A stretch of 64,000 nucleotides of DNA from Modicisalibacter ilicicola DSM 19980 (GCF_900128925.1 NZ_FQUJ01000002.1:282856-346855), one strand, 5' to 3'; shown: positions 26,706 to 38,049, numbered from the stretch's first letter. The notes: generated from the sequence alone by a model not told the origin. Translations and numbers: made by a program.

Positions 26706-29700
26706 TCAGCCCGAGGTGACGTCGAGGTATTCCCAGCGCGCCTCGAAGGAGGCCATCGCCTTGTAGTCGCAGGCGGTCACCCCGATCGCGGTTGCCGCCC
26801 CCGGGTCGTTCAGGTTCGCCAGTACCGCTGCGGGCAACGACTCGGCGCTGGCGGTGACGAATCCCGGTGTCGTGGTGGCGCGCAGGCCACCGATGACGGC
26901 ATCACTGCCATCGAGCAGGGTCACCTCCGGCGTGACGACGCCCGACGCCTTGTCGATCACCAGGGCCATTTCCACTGCCGCGACGTCGTTCAGCCCCAGG
27001 CCCGCACTGGAGAATAGCGTATCGAGTGGGTAGATCGTGTCGATGCCGCCGCCGTCTGGATTCGACCAGAGTTGCACGGCGTTGCCGTTGTTGCCGCCGA
27101 ATACCAGCTTGACCAACTCGTTCTTGCCCTGGGTACCGAGGCCGAAGAGGATGCCCTGCTGGGCGTAGTTGGGAACGGTTCCTGCCGTCAGCCCCTGGGC
27201 GGTCAAGGCGGCCGGGAAGGGATTGGGAATGCGGGTGGCGATGCGGATCGTGCTCAATGCCGGGTCGCTGAGATCCGCGTGCTTGATGAAGTCGTTGGCA
27301 CTCTGGCCCTTCGAGATATCGCCGTCCGAGGTGTCGATCACCAGGGCGCCCCCGGTCACCGTGGCGGCTTTCGTGCCGTCGACGATCCCGCCCAGGGTGT
27401 CGTCGAAACCGCCCTCGACCAGCGGTGTACCGTCGGTCGCGAAGTCCAGGGAGAAGAGCCCGCCGGTCGTCACGGCGAGGCTGAACGGCGCCTCGAATGC
27501 CGCTACCCCGTTGCCGGCGTTGTCCAGGTAGCTGTCGGCCGCGACACCGATGGTAAAGGTGCCACTCGGCCAGGCGTTGGTCGCCGCCGGCGGCGTCAAC
27601 TGGTAGGTGATGGCCACGCTCTTGCCACCATTGCTGGTCACGATGGCGCCGCCTCCCGATGCCAAGGACGCCGTGGCCGGAGCGATGCCGGTGAAGATCA
27701 GCTCGTCCCCGGTGATGGAGGCCAGGTCGACGCCGAGATTGTCCGTCACCACCACGGTGGCGTGTATCGGGCTGTCGTTGTCGGTCGGCGTTTCCACCGT
27801 GATCGACTCGACCACCGGCGCCTCGCTGTCCGGCGGCGGTCCGATCTCGACGATCTCGATGGCGTTGACCTTGGGGTTCTCGTCGATATGGTTGAAGGCC
27901 AGGTTCAGGGTGCTATCGGCGGCAATCAGCGTATGGCTGCGCGACAGCGCGACACCCAAGAGCGCGTCCTGACTGGCCCCGGGGCCGAGCAGGTCGCTGG
28001 CTTCCTGGAGCGGATTGATGCCGGCGAACACCGTGGGCACGCTGCCCTCGACCTCCACGTCGAAGAGGCGATCGCCGCTGTAACCGAAGATGCCGTCCCA
28101 GTTCTCGGTGTAGTAGAGCGTGACGCGATAGGTCTTGCCCGCCGTCACGGGGAAGCCGTATTCGAGCTTGGGCGCCGCCGCACTGCCGTCATAGCGTTCG
28201 CTGGCGAACAGCTGCCAGGGCACCGGCGCGCCAGGGAGATGGGACAGATCGATTTCACTTTCCTGATTGGTCGCACTGCCGCTGAAGGTATCGGCGGTAT
28301 TGCCGAACAGATAAGGGAAGCCTGGATCGGTATCGCCCAGCCAATCCGGACCGCTATCGATGGCGGCGATGGTGCCGCCCCCGGCATTGACCCGGTAGAC
28401 CACGGTTTCGACGGCATTCGGATCGCCCAGGGCCTCGATTTCCAGGAAATGAAAGTCGATGGCGGAGAGCCCGTCCGCAATCGCCGCATCCGCCGGCGTG
28501 GTTTCGGCGAGGAAGCCGAAGGCCGCTCCGGAGGGCAGCGTGGTAGCGCCATCACTGATGGTATGCGCACCGGTCAGCACGTCCTGAAGGACGCCGCTGG
28601 GCAGGCCATAGCCACCCAGATCGAGTTCGACGAAGTCGGCGGCGTTGCTCAGCTTGTAGGCGGCCTTGACGGCGAAACTCGCCGCGATGTCGATTTCCAG
28701 GCGCAAGTCCAGGGTCGTCACGGCAACGTCGGCGAGGGCGGGTACCGCCACCTGGGCCAGGGGCGTGTAGTTGGTGTCTCCGATCTCGACGCCCACCTCG
28801 AACCCGGCGCTCGTCGAGCCGCCATCGGGCACGGCGCCGAACATCAGACGCAGGAAGTTGAACTGGGTGCCGTCACCGAACATCAGCCCGGTGAGTTGCC
28901 CTGTCTTGAGGCCGCCGACCACGGAGGGGATCCAGTTCTTGACCCGTGTGGTCGCCACCAGCGTCTGCACACTGACTCCCGGTCGTACCCCCACGTGCAT
29001 GGCGTCCCGGGCGGTGTTGGCACTGCCCACCACGGTGCCGCCGGCCACCTTCTTGATCTGGAAGATCGGCGCATTGCCGCCGGGGATCACGTTGCCGCCC
29101 AGATCATAGAGCCCATCGCGCTGCTGATCCGGGGCAAAGCCTTCCTCGGCGGTTCGAGCGTCCTGGTTGGGGGTGACGCCGTCCAGCGCCGCCCCCATCA
29201 GGCCGGTATCGAGAATCGTGCCCGGATAGGGGCTCTGGGTGGGATCGAATTCCAGCAGAATCTGACCGCCGGCCTCGATCGGGAACCCGTTCTCGGCGCT
29301 GAACTCGAAGGGGTCGTGGAGGTAGTCGATGCCGTCCAGGTCCTGATCCGTGGGGTCCGTCACCTCGCTGCCGGCCAGGGGCACCGTACCGTTGTTCGGC
29401 TGATAGATCTCGATGAAAGGCCCGTTCTGCTTGAAGATCGCCGCCCACACCGAGCCCTGGAACGCCGTCTGACCGCCGAAGGCGCTGATGTCATCGCCGA
29501 TGGCCGCCAACCCCAGGGGGGCGCCGCCGGCAGACAGGGTGGTGCGATCCGCCGCCAGGGTCTGGCCGCTGGTGCCGGGGGTGGTCTGCACGATACCGTC
29601 GGCGTCGCGACCGATCACGATCAGCGTGCCCTGGTTGAGACTGGCGGCGAACAGTGCCCCGGACATCTTCACGCCGCTGCCGGTATCGTCGAGCAGGGTC

Positions 29701-31373
29701 GAGGTATATTCCGCCAGGCCATTGATGGAGCCCTTGCCGGCATCCACCGCGCCATCGGTGTAGCCGCCTTCGAGATAATTGCCCTCGACGGGCACGAGCT
29801 CGGCCACGACATCGTCGATATCCGCCGGCAAGCCGCATTGGCCGAGCACGGTCTCACCCGACGGCGACCCGCCGCTCACCGGAAAGGCCCCGCCGGCCTG
29901 GGTGATGAAGTAGAGCTCTCCCGGGGTGACCCCGATCACCCGGCTGGTCAAATCCCCCGGCCCGACCGAGGCGTAATCCGCCTCGACGTCGGCAAGGAAT
30001 GCCGTCACCGCATCGAAGTCGCTGCTGCCGGGGCCGCTCTCCTCGACGTCGGAGACCAGCAGGAAGGCATCCTCCACCCCATTCTTGGGGGTATAGAGAA
30101 TGCCCGAGCGGGCGCCGCTGGCCCGAGTCGGATTGGGGTGCCCGCCATAGACCAGGGTCAGGAGCTGGCTGGTTTGCGGATCTTGCCACTGGTAGGTCGT
30201 CGCGCCCCCCTGCCCCGCGGACAGCGAGCGTCCGGCGAGATCGTCGGAACGGGTGATCTCGTGCAGATGGTCGAAGTTCTTCGGATTCCAGCTCTCCAGG
30301 TTGATGGTATCGCCGCTGTTGCCATCGCCGTTGTTGAGGTTGGTGGCGATATAGCCGGTCGGCAGCGGGTTGTCCACGCTGCCTCCATCGTCACCCGGCT
30401 CGCCGATGGGCCGACCGCCCCAGCTGTTGTTGGCGCCGTTGTCGTAGGTCCAGACCCGGCCGTCTTCGGTCACCTTGACGTCGTAGGCGTTACGATAGCC
30501 CGGCGAATAGAGGCGTACCGGTCCATTGGCCACGAGCTTGCCGCCGTTGAAGGCGTCGTTGCCCCCGAACGGATCGTTGCTGTCGGGATTGCCGACGCGG
30601 GTCGGGTCGTTCAAGGTGGGAATATCGTAGATATAGGCGCGCCCCGAGTTCCCGTCGACCTGCACCGGCATCGTCTTGAGCTGATCGAGATCGACCTCGA
30701 GAATCGCTCCGCTGTAGGCGGTTTCCTGCTGGCCGGCGAAGTTGTTGGAAGGTGCGCCGCAATTGGTGTTACCCCCATTGGCCACGATCATCCGCTCGCG
30801 GGTCAGCAAACCGCCGACATCGACACTCTGGATGATTTCCAGGCCATTGAGGGAGTGATTCTCCTCGGAGCGCGCCAGCCCACGCACCAGATCGATGGCC
30901 GTCCAGCCGGTGGCGGTCTGGTCGATGCGAGTGATGATCCCGGAATTGGTGTCCAGGCCGATGTCGCTGCCGTCGCCCCCGGCGCCGATGCGGCTATCGC
31001 TGGAGGTCACGTAGACGCTCACCGCCGGCTTGCCGTCGATGCTCAGTGCATTGCCGGCGCCGTCGAACTGCTGCACCGCGGTAATGCCGGTGACCTGGCG
31101 TTCGAGCCCGGCGGCGGGGGTACCGTCGTCGTTGAAGTTGGGAATGGTCTTGACGTGATCGAGGGTCTCGGCGGCGGTGACGTAGAAGACGCTGGTGGCA
31201 TCGCCGTCGTCCGGTGTCGGATCGCCGAAGTCCACCGTCAATACCTTGACGCTGCCGCTGACCTCGGTAACGTAGAGTCGCCCGTCCGGCCCCCAGTCCA
31301 GTGCCGTGGGCTGACTCAGCGTCACCAGGCCGTTGAGGTCGAGACTGCTGCTGGCGAAATTGTTGGTGACCAT
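26706..31373 (-). CDS. Giant multidomain protein: beta-propeller, malectin, Ig-like and duplicated beta-sandwich modules
   Basis: A 1,555-residue protein without a signal peptide or lipobox (start MVTNNFASSSLDLNGLVTLS). The first about 700 residues look like a glucose/sorbosone dehydrogenase-type propeller (QPTALDWGPDGRLYVTEVSG, LARSEENHSLNGLEI, SPGYRNAYDVKVTEDGRVWT). At about 770-980 and again at about 1320-1555 similar beta-sandwich modules occur (TGLMFGDGTQFNFLRLMFGA versus GILFGLGTQGKNELVKLVFG). Between them are a malectin-like carbohydrate domain (VYRVNAGGGTIAAIDSG ... NAIEIVEIG, about 987-1180) and an Ig-like domain (APVVESITVE ...). It is probably exported, perhaps by type I secretion, and may bind or oxidise glycans. 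It heads the three-gene unit. Confidence 0.7.
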   Translation of the reverse strand: MVTNNFASSSLDLNGLVTLSQPTALDWGPDGRLYVTEVSGSVKVLTVDFGDPTPDDGDATSVFYVTAAETLDHVKTIPNFNDDGTPAAGLERQVTGITAVQQFDGAGNALSIDGKPAVSVYVTSSDSRIGAGGDGSDIGLDTNSGIITRIDQTATGWTAIDLVRGLARSEENHSLNGLEIIQSVDVGGLLTRERMIVANGGNTNCGAPSNNFAGQQETAYSGAILEVDLDQLKTMPVQVDGNSGRAYIYDIPTLNDPTRVGNPDSNDPFGGNDAFNGGKLVANGPVRLYSPGYRNAYDVKVTEDGRVWTYDNGANNSWGGRPIGEPGDDGGSVDNPLPTGYIATNLNNGDGNSGDTINLESWNPKNFDHLHEITRSDDLAGRSLSAGQGGATTYQWQDPQTSQLLTLVYGGHPNPTRASGARSGILYTPKNGVEDAFLLVSDVEESGPGSSDFDAVTAFLADVEADYASVGPGDLTSRVIGVTPGELYFITQAGGAFPVSGGSPSGETVLGQCGLPADIDDVVAELVPVEGNYLEGGYTDGAVDAGKGSINGLAEYTSTLLDDTGSGVKMSGALFAASLNQGTLIVIGRDADGIVQTTPGTSGQTLAADRTTLSAGGAPLGLAAIGDDISAFGGQTAFQGSVWAAIFKQNGPFIEIYQPNNGTVPLAGSEVTDPTDQDLDGIDYLHDPFEFSAENGFPIEAGGQILLEFDPTQSPYPGTILDTGLMGAALDGVTPNQDARTAEEGFAPDQQRDGLYDLGGNVIPGGNAPIFQIKKVAGGTVVGSANTARDAMHVGVRPGVSVQTLVATTRVKNWIPSVVGGLKTGQLTGLMFGDGTQFNFLRLMFGAVPDGGSTSAGFEVGVEIGDTNYTPLAQVAVPALADVAVTTLDLRLEIDIAASFAVKAAYKLSNAADFVELDLGGYGLPSGVLQDVLTGAHTISDGATTLPSGAAFGFLAETTPADAAIADGLSAIDFHFLEIEALGDPNAVETVVYRVNAGGGTIAAIDSGPDWLGDTDPGFPYLFGNTADTFSGSATNQESEIDLSHLPGAPVPWQLFASERYDGSAAAPKLEYGFPVTAGKTYRVTLYYTENWDGIFGYSGDRLFDVEVEGSVPTVFAGINPLQEASDLLGPGASQDALLGVALSRSHTLIAADSTLNLAFNHIDENPKVNAIEIVEIGPPPDSEAPVVESITVETPTDNDSPIHATVVVTDNLGVDLASITGDELIFTGIAPATASLASGGGAIVTSNGGKSVAITYQLTPPAATNAWPSGTFTIGVAADSYLDNAGNGVAAFEAPFSLAVTTGGLFSLDFATDGTPLVEGGFDDTLGGIVDGTKAATVTGGALVIDTSDGDISKGQSANDFIKHADLSDPALSTIRIATRIPNPFPAALTAQGLTAGTVPNYAQQGILFGLGTQGKNELVKLVFGGNNGNAVQLWSNPDGGGIDTIYPLDTLFSSAGLGLNDVAAVEMALVIDKASGVVTPEVTLLDGSDAVIGGLRATTTPGFVTASAESLPAAVLANLNDPGAATAIGVTACDYKAMASFEARWEYLDVTSG

Positions 31374-31505
31374 GCTCAGCCCCCGCCAGGCTGTAGGAAA
31401 CATAACCCCGGTTAATTTCAGCCTAGCCGCTTTACAGCTTCTTACAAGCAAAAAACGTTATGTTAACACCAGGAATTTGCCTCTTACTGGCTCGTCGGAA
31501 CTCTC

Positions 31506-32225
31506 ATGGACAGTGATATCGCAATCGCCCTGGCGGTTTCCGCCGCCGCCGGCCTGATGCGAGGCTTCGCCGGCGTCGGCTCGGGGATGCTCATGGCGCC
31601 GTTCTTCATTCGGCTCTTCGGCCCGATAGAAACGGTGGCCATCATCATCATGATGGAAAGCGTCGTCACGGCGCAGCTGATCCGCGACGTTTATCGCCAC
31701 ATCAACTGGCGGGTGATTCTGCCCATGGGAATCGCTGCCATCCTGACGATGCCGATCGGCAATCATCTGCTGGTGTCACTGGACGCCGAGACGATCGGAC
31801 GCGGCGTGGCATTGCTGGTCATGCTGTTCGCCCTGGTGCTCATGACCGGATGGCGCTACACGGGTCATAAGCCCTGGCCGGCAACCCTTGGCGTCGGGGG
31901 CCTGTCGGGGGTGCTGATGGCCCTGACCAGCCTCGGCAACCCGCCGGTCATGCTGTATCTGCTGTCCAGCCGGGACTCGGCGGCCACCAACCGGGCAAAC
32001 TTCACCGGTTACTTCGCCATCACTCTTGCCGCGCTGCTGGGGGTCATGCTCTACCAGGGGCAGATCGGCCAAGGCGCCCTGGTCAAGACTGGCCTGCTGC
32101 TGCCCGTTTTCATGCTGTCTGCCTGGGTGGGGTCTCGCCTGTTTCGTCAGGCGAACGAGGGTCTGTATCGTCGAATCGCGTTCGGCATCCTGTTCTGCGC
32201 GGGTCTTTATGGTTTGCTTGCCTAG
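31506..32225 (+). CDS. TauE/SafE-family sulfite exporter-like permease
   Basis: A 239-residue membrane protein with about eight predicted helices in two repeats. The first helix ends AAAGLMRGFAGVGSGMLMAP and the second repeat carries TLGVGGLSGVLMALTSLGNPPVMLYLL, matching the TauE/SafE (DUF81) family of anion exporters for sulfite, sulfoacetate or related organosulfur compounds. The gene diverges from the giant protein gene, with 132 bases between their starts. No sulfur-metabolism genes lie beside it. Confidence 0.82.
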   Translation: MDSDIAIALAVSAAAGLMRGFAGVGSGMLMAPFFIRLFGPIETVAIIIMMESVVTAQLIRDVYRHINWRVILPMGIAAILTMPIGNHLLVSLDAETIGRGVALLVMLFALVLMTGWRYTGHKPWPATLGVGGLSGVLMALTSLGNPPVMLYLLSSRDSAATNRANFTGYFAITLAALLGVMLYQGQIGQGALVKTGLLLPVFMLSAWVGSRLFRQANEGLYRRIAFGILFCAGLYGLLA

Positions 32226-32242
32226 ATACCATCCCCTCGGGC

Positions 32243-32857
32243 CTAGCCTCCCAGGGTACGATCCTGTTGCTTGAACCAGGTCAGGGCCTGGTCGAGATGT
32301 TCCGGTCTGAAGTCCGGCCAGTAGTCGTCGACGACATAGAAATCGGCATACACCGATTGCACCGGCAGGAAGCCGCTCAGCCGCCTTCCGCCCCCCCAAC
32401 GCACGATCAGATCCAATTGCGACACCTCCCGAGAACGAATCTCGCCCTCGGCGAGTCCGGCCAAGTCCCACTCCCAATGATAGTTCGCCAGGAAGTTCAC
32501 CTTGATGCCCTCTCCCTGGCGCGTCTGGAAGGCCCGCAACTCGTCGGGCAACTGGGAGGAGCCGTACTTGCCGACCACCAGCAGGGCCGCGCCGCGGCGG
32601 GCAATTTCCAGGGCGAACTCCACGCAGGCGGCGCGAAACGCTTGAATCTGCGGTGAGGCCCGCTTGGTGTTGTCCTGGGTGAAGCCGTACACGGAGACTT
32701 CGGGAATCCCCAGTTTCTTGCAGAGCTCGAACAGGGCAAGTCCCGGCTCGATGCCGAACCGATACCCTTCCTCCTTGGGCAGCCCCCGATGGGCGGCCCA
32801 GCGTCGATTGCCATCCGGGATGAACCCTATGTGCTGGGGCAAGGCGCGTCTTGTCAT
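32243..32857 (-). CDS. Divergent UppS-like cis-prenyltransferase paralogue
   Basis: A 204-residue protein of the UPP synthase fold. The N-terminal IGFIPDGNRRWAAHRGLPK has the diphosphate-binding Asp, but the SSENW loop of E. coli UppS reads TQDNTKRAS, the RTGGExRISNFLLWQ block reads RWGGGRRLSGFLPVQ, and YAELYF is YADFYV. It is shorter than housekeeping UppS (about 250). These changes suggest a different product length or substrate. It converges with the TauE gene, and it is not next to the usual dxr/cdsA/uppS cluster. Confidence 0.75.
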   Translation of the reverse strand: MTRRALPQHIGFIPDGNRRWAAHRGLPKEEGYRFGIEPGLALFELCKKLGIPEVSVYGFTQDNTKRASPQIQAFRAACVEFALEIARRGAALLVVGKYGSSQLPDELRAFQTRQGEGIKVNFLANYHWEWDLAGLAEGEIRSREVSQLDLIVRWGGGRRLSGFLPVQSVYADFYVVDDYWPDFRPEHLDQALTWFKQQDRTLGG

Positions 32858-32887
32858 TATTCTCGATCCATCAAGCGTTACGTTGCA

Positions 32888-32909
32888 CGAAAGCCTCTCG
32901 CGAGGAGGC
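32888..32909 (-). terminator. Probable terminator of the acyl-CoA operon
   Basis: On the minus strand GCCTC-CTCGCGA-GAGGC is followed by TTTCGT, 30 bases past the enoyl-CoA hydratase stop and before the UppS-like gene starts. The stem is short, so the call is tentative. Confidence 0.45.
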
Positions 32910-32938
32910 CGGCCTTGCCCGGATGGGGAACGCCCGCC

Positions 32939-33712
32939 TCAGAAGTTCGGCTTGCGCTTCTCGACGAAGGCGCCCATGCCTTCGCGTTGCTCTTCGCTGG
33001 CGAATTCCTGGGCGAACAGGCTGGTTTCCAGCGCCAGGGCGCTGTCCAGGTCCTGTTTCATGCCGTCGTGGATGGCGCGCTTGGCATCACGGATGGCCTG
33101 GCGGCCATTCATGACGAACTGCTGGGTGAGTTCCGCGGCGGCGACTTCTAGCTTGCCGACCGGTACCACACGATTGACCAGGCCGATGCGCAGGGCCTCG
33201 GCGGCATCGATCTTGCGTCCGGTGATGATCAGGTCCAGGGCCATGGCCGGGCCGACCCGGCGCGGCAGGCGCTGGGTGCCACCGAAACCGGGGATCACCC
33301 CCAGGTTCACTTCCGGCTGACCAAAAATGGCGTTGTCGCTGGCAATGGCCCAATCGCAGGCGAGCGCCAGCTCGCAACCGCCGCCCAGGCAGTAGCCATT
33401 GACCATCGCCACCACCGGTACCGGAAGCTGTTCGAGTCGCTTGACCGTGGCCAGCGCCTGACCGGCGAAGGCGCGGGCTTCATCCGGGGTCTTGTCGCGC
33501 ATCTCGCTGATGTCGGCCCCGGCGACGAAGGACTTCTTGCCGGCGCCGGTGATCAGCACGGCGCGCAGGTTCTTGCGGCCCTCGAGGTCGATGAGCACCT
33601 CGTTGAGCTCCTTGAGCAGCGCGGAGTTCAGCGCATTGAGCGCCTCGGGCCGATTCAGGGTCAGGCGAACCACCCCCGTATTTTCGGTCACTTGGACAAG
33701 CTTGTCGCTCAT
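32939..33712 (-). CDS. Enoyl-CoA hydratase (crotonase family)
   Basis: A 257-residue crotonase-fold protein. The oxyanion-hole segments KKSFVAGADISEM and NGYCLGGGCELALACD are intact, with the catalytic Glu candidates in GQPEVNLGVIPGFGGTQRL; these fit a standard hydratase of FadB/PaaF type hydrating trans-2-enoyl-CoA. The protein ends FVEKRKPNF, the usual C-terminal FxEKRxPxF pattern. Start MSDKLVQVTENTG at 33712 was chosen over the long upstream reading because the latter runs through the dehydrogenase gene. It lies 11 bases after that gene and is the last of the operon. Confidence 0.9.
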   Translation of the reverse strand: MSDKLVQVTENTGVVRLTLNRPEALNALNSALLKELNEVLIDLEGRKNLRAVLITGAGKKSFVAGADISEMRDKTPDEARAFAGQALATVKRLEQLPVPVVAMVNGYCLGGGCELALACDWAIASDNAIFGQPEVNLGVIPGFGGTQRLPRRVGPAMALDLIITGRKIDAAEALRIGLVNRVVPVGKLEVAAAELTQQFVMNGRQAIRDAKRAIHDGMKQDLDSALALETSLFAQEFASEEQREGMGAFVEKRKPNF

Positions 33713-33723
33713 AACGATTCTTC

Positions 33724-34572
33724 CTATTGATAGACGTGAAAACCGCGACCGCTCTTGCGGCCAAGGTAACCCGCAGCCACCATGCGCCTGAGCAGGGGGC
33801 ACGGGCGGTACTTGGGATCGCCGAAGCCTTCCTGAAGCACTTCCATGATGGAGAGGCAAACGTCCAGGCCAATCAGGTCGGCCAGCGCCAGGGGGCCCAT
33901 GGGATGAGCGGCGCCCAGCTTCATGGCCTGATCGATGGCTTCCGGCGTCGCGGCATTCTCCTGCACCAGGAAAGCGGCTTCGTTGATCATCGGCACCAGC
34001 AGGCGATTGACGGCAAAGCCCGGCGAATCGGCAATGGGCACCGCGGTCTTGCCCATTTGCTCGGCAAGCTGCTCGACCTTCCCGACGGTCTCGTCGCTGG
34101 TCTGCTCGGCACGAATCACCTCGACCAGCTTGAGCACCGGCACCGGGTTGAAGAAGTGCATGCCCACCACCCGCTCGGGGCGCTCGCAGACCGAGGCCAA
34201 TCGGGTCAACGACAGCGAGGAGGTATTGGAAGCCAGAATGGCATCCCGGCTCAGTTGACCGAGGTCACGGAACAACCGTTCCTTGATTTCCGCACTCTCC
34301 GGGGCCGCCTCGATGATGATGTCGCAGTCGCCCAGGGCCTCGAACTTCGAGGTGGTGTCGAGTCGCTCCAGGGCCTCGTCGCGCTCGCCTCCCGAGAGAC
34401 GCTCCTTGGCCACCAGCTTGTCCAGCCCCTGGCCGATGTGCTCCCGGGCCCGGGAGAGCTGACCGTCGGCCACGTCGTAGAGTCGAACTTCGAGGCCACT
34501 GGTGGCCACTACCTGGGCGATTCCCTGCCCCATGGTACCGGCGCCGACGACACCGATTCGGGAATGACTCAT
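33724..34572 (-). CDS. 3-hydroxybutyryl-CoA dehydrogenase
   Basis: A 282-residue NAD(P)-dependent enzyme with the Rossmann motif GVVGAGTMGQGIAQVVA at the start, the 3HCDH signature GMHFFNPVPVLKLVEVI with catalytic His, SPGFAVNRLLVPMINEA and the C-terminal LGAAHPMGPLALADLIGLD. It converts (S)-3-hydroxyacyl-CoA to 3-oxoacyl-CoA (Hbd/PaaH family). The start at 34572 has GGAGATG upstream. Adjacent ligase, dehydrogenase and hydratase genes make a near-complete beta-oxidation set without a thiolase. Confidence 0.92.
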   Translation of the reverse strand: MSHSRIGVVGAGTMGQGIAQVVATSGLEVRLYDVADGQLSRAREHIGQGLDKLVAKERLSGGERDEALERLDTTSKFEALGDCDIIIEAAPESAEIKERLFRDLGQLSRDAILASNTSSLSLTRLASVCERPERVVGMHFFNPVPVLKLVEVIRAEQTSDETVGKVEQLAEQMGKTAVPIADSPGFAVNRLLVPMINEAAFLVQENAATPEAIDQAMKLGAAHPMGPLALADLIGLDVCLSIMEVLQEGFGDPKYRPCPLLRRMVAAGYLGRKSGRGFHVYQ

Positions 34573-34600
34573 CCATGCATCTCCTCTGGATCTGGAAGTA

Positions 34601-36229
34601 TCACTGCTTGCGCGCTTCATCGCGCAGCACGAATTTCTGGATCTTGCCGGTGGAGGTCTTGGGCAACTCGCTGAAGATCACGTAACGCGGCACCTTGAAA
34701 TGGGCCAGATGCTCCCGGCAATGGGCAATGATCTCCTCGGCGGTGGTCTCTTCACGGCCCGGCTTGAGCTTGACGAAGGCGCAGGGCGTCTCGCCCCATT
34801 TCTCGTCCGGCCGCGCCACCACGGCGGCCTCTTCCACCGCCGGGTGGGTGTAGATGGCGTCTTCCACCTCGATGGTGGAGATGTTCTCGCCGCCGGAGAT
34901 GATGATGTCCTTCAAGCGATCCTTGATCTCGATGTAGCCGTCCGGATGCCACACGGCGAGATCACCGGTATGGTACCAGCCGCCGGCGAGCGCCGCCTGG
35001 GTCGCCTGCTCATCCTTCAGGTAGCCTTTCATGACGTTGTTGCCGCGCATCAGGATCTCGCCGATGGTCCGACCGTCTCTGGGAACCGGCTCGAGGGTCT
35101 CGGCATCGACCACGCACAGCGCCTCGAGCATGTGGCCGCGCACCCCCTGGCGCGCCTTGATCCTGGCCCGTTCTTCCAAGGGTAGTTCGTCCCAGGCCTC
35201 GCGCCAGGCGCATACGGTGACCGGACCGTAGACCTCGGTCAAACCGTAGACGTGGGTCACCTCGATGCCCAGGGTCTCGATGCCGGCGATCACCGAGGCC
35301 GGGGGTGCGGCGCCGGCCACGGTGACCTTGACCGGGTGTTCCAGGGTACGCTTGTCCGGGTCGGGCAGGTTGACCAGGCCGTTCAGCACGATCGGCGCCC
35401 CGCTGAAGTGGGTGACCCGCTCGTCGACCAGCAGTGTCATGACCTTCTGCGCCTCGACCTTGCGCAGGCAGACGCTGGTCCCCGCTGCCGCCGCGATGGT
35501 CCAGGGAAAGCACCAGCCGTTGCAGTGAAACATCGGCAGGGTCCAAAGATAGACCGGATGGTGAGGCATGGCCCACTCGAGGATGTTGCTGACCGCGTTC
35601 AGGTGCGCGCCGCGGTGATGATAGACCACGCCCTTGGGCTTGCCGGTGGTACCGGAGGTGTAGTTCAGCGAGATGGCCTGCCACTCGTCCTCGGGCAGCC
35701 GATACGGCGCATCCGGGTCGCCCTCCGCCAGCAGCTCCTCGTACTCGATATCGCCGATTCGTCGGGCCTCCCCCTCGAACAGCGCATCCATCACGTCGAT
35801 GATCAACGGCTTGCGATCGAGTCTGGCCACCGCCGCCTCGATCACCGTAGCGAACTCCGGATCGACCAGGACCGCCTTGGCCTCGCCGTGAGCCAGCATG
35901 TAGGCGATGGCCTCGGCGTCCAGGCGAATGTTCAGGGTATTGAGCACGGCGCCCGCCAGGGGCACGCCGAAATGGGCCTCGAACATCGCCGGCACGTTGG
36001 GCAGCATGGCGGCCACGGTCTCGCCCGGCCGGATACCGCGAGCCTCGAGGGCCGAGGCCAGGCGACGGCAGCGCTGCCAGGTGGTGAGCCAGTCGCGGCG
36101 CAGTTCGCCGTACACTATTGCCGGATAGTCCGGATAGATCTGTGCGGTACGTTCGATGAAGGTCAGGGGCGACAACGCCACGTGGTTGGCCGGTGTCCGG
36201 GGCAGGCCCTGCTCGAAGATGCTTGACAT
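34601..36229 (-). CDS. AMP-forming acyl-CoA synthetase (DmdB-like)
   Basis: A 542-residue adenylate-forming enzyme. It has the P-loop-like YTSGTTGKPKGVVYHHRG, the A5 block HVYGLTEVYGPV, WYHTGDLAVWHPDGYIEIKDR and the C-terminal lysine block ELPKTSTGKIQKFVLR. This length and sequence type matches the family of medium-chain and 3-methylmercaptopropionate ligases (DmdB), which also act on short fatty acids. The start at 36229 has GAGGAG upstream. It follows the acyl-CoA dehydrogenase gene by 14 bases. Confidence 0.85.
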   Translation of the reverse strand: MSSIFEQGLPRTPANHVALSPLTFIERTAQIYPDYPAIVYGELRRDWLTTWQRCRRLASALEARGIRPGETVAAMLPNVPAMFEAHFGVPLAGAVLNTLNIRLDAEAIAYMLAHGEAKAVLVDPEFATVIEAAVARLDRKPLIIDVMDALFEGEARRIGDIEYEELLAEGDPDAPYRLPEDEWQAISLNYTSGTTGKPKGVVYHHRGAHLNAVSNILEWAMPHHPVYLWTLPMFHCNGWCFPWTIAAAAGTSVCLRKVEAQKVMTLLVDERVTHFSGAPIVLNGLVNLPDPDKRTLEHPVKVTVAGAAPPASVIAGIETLGIEVTHVYGLTEVYGPVTVCAWREAWDELPLEERARIKARQGVRGHMLEALCVVDAETLEPVPRDGRTIGEILMRGNNVMKGYLKDEQATQAALAGGWYHTGDLAVWHPDGYIEIKDRLKDIIISGGENISTIEVEDAIYTHPAVEEAAVVARPDEKWGETPCAFVKLKPGREETTAEEIIAHCREHLAHFKVPRYVIFSELPKTSTGKIQKFVLRDEARKQ

Positions 36230-36243
36230 GCGGATGTCTCCTC

Positions 36244-38049
<1,806 letters not shown>

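Noticed and set aside
27072-31415. A 1,447-codon open frame on the plus strand opposite the giant protein
   Set aside because: It is a by-product of high GC and codon bias on the minus strand. It shows no family resemblance, no fitting ribosome site, and its residue use (His/Arg/Gly-rich) is typical of antisense frames.
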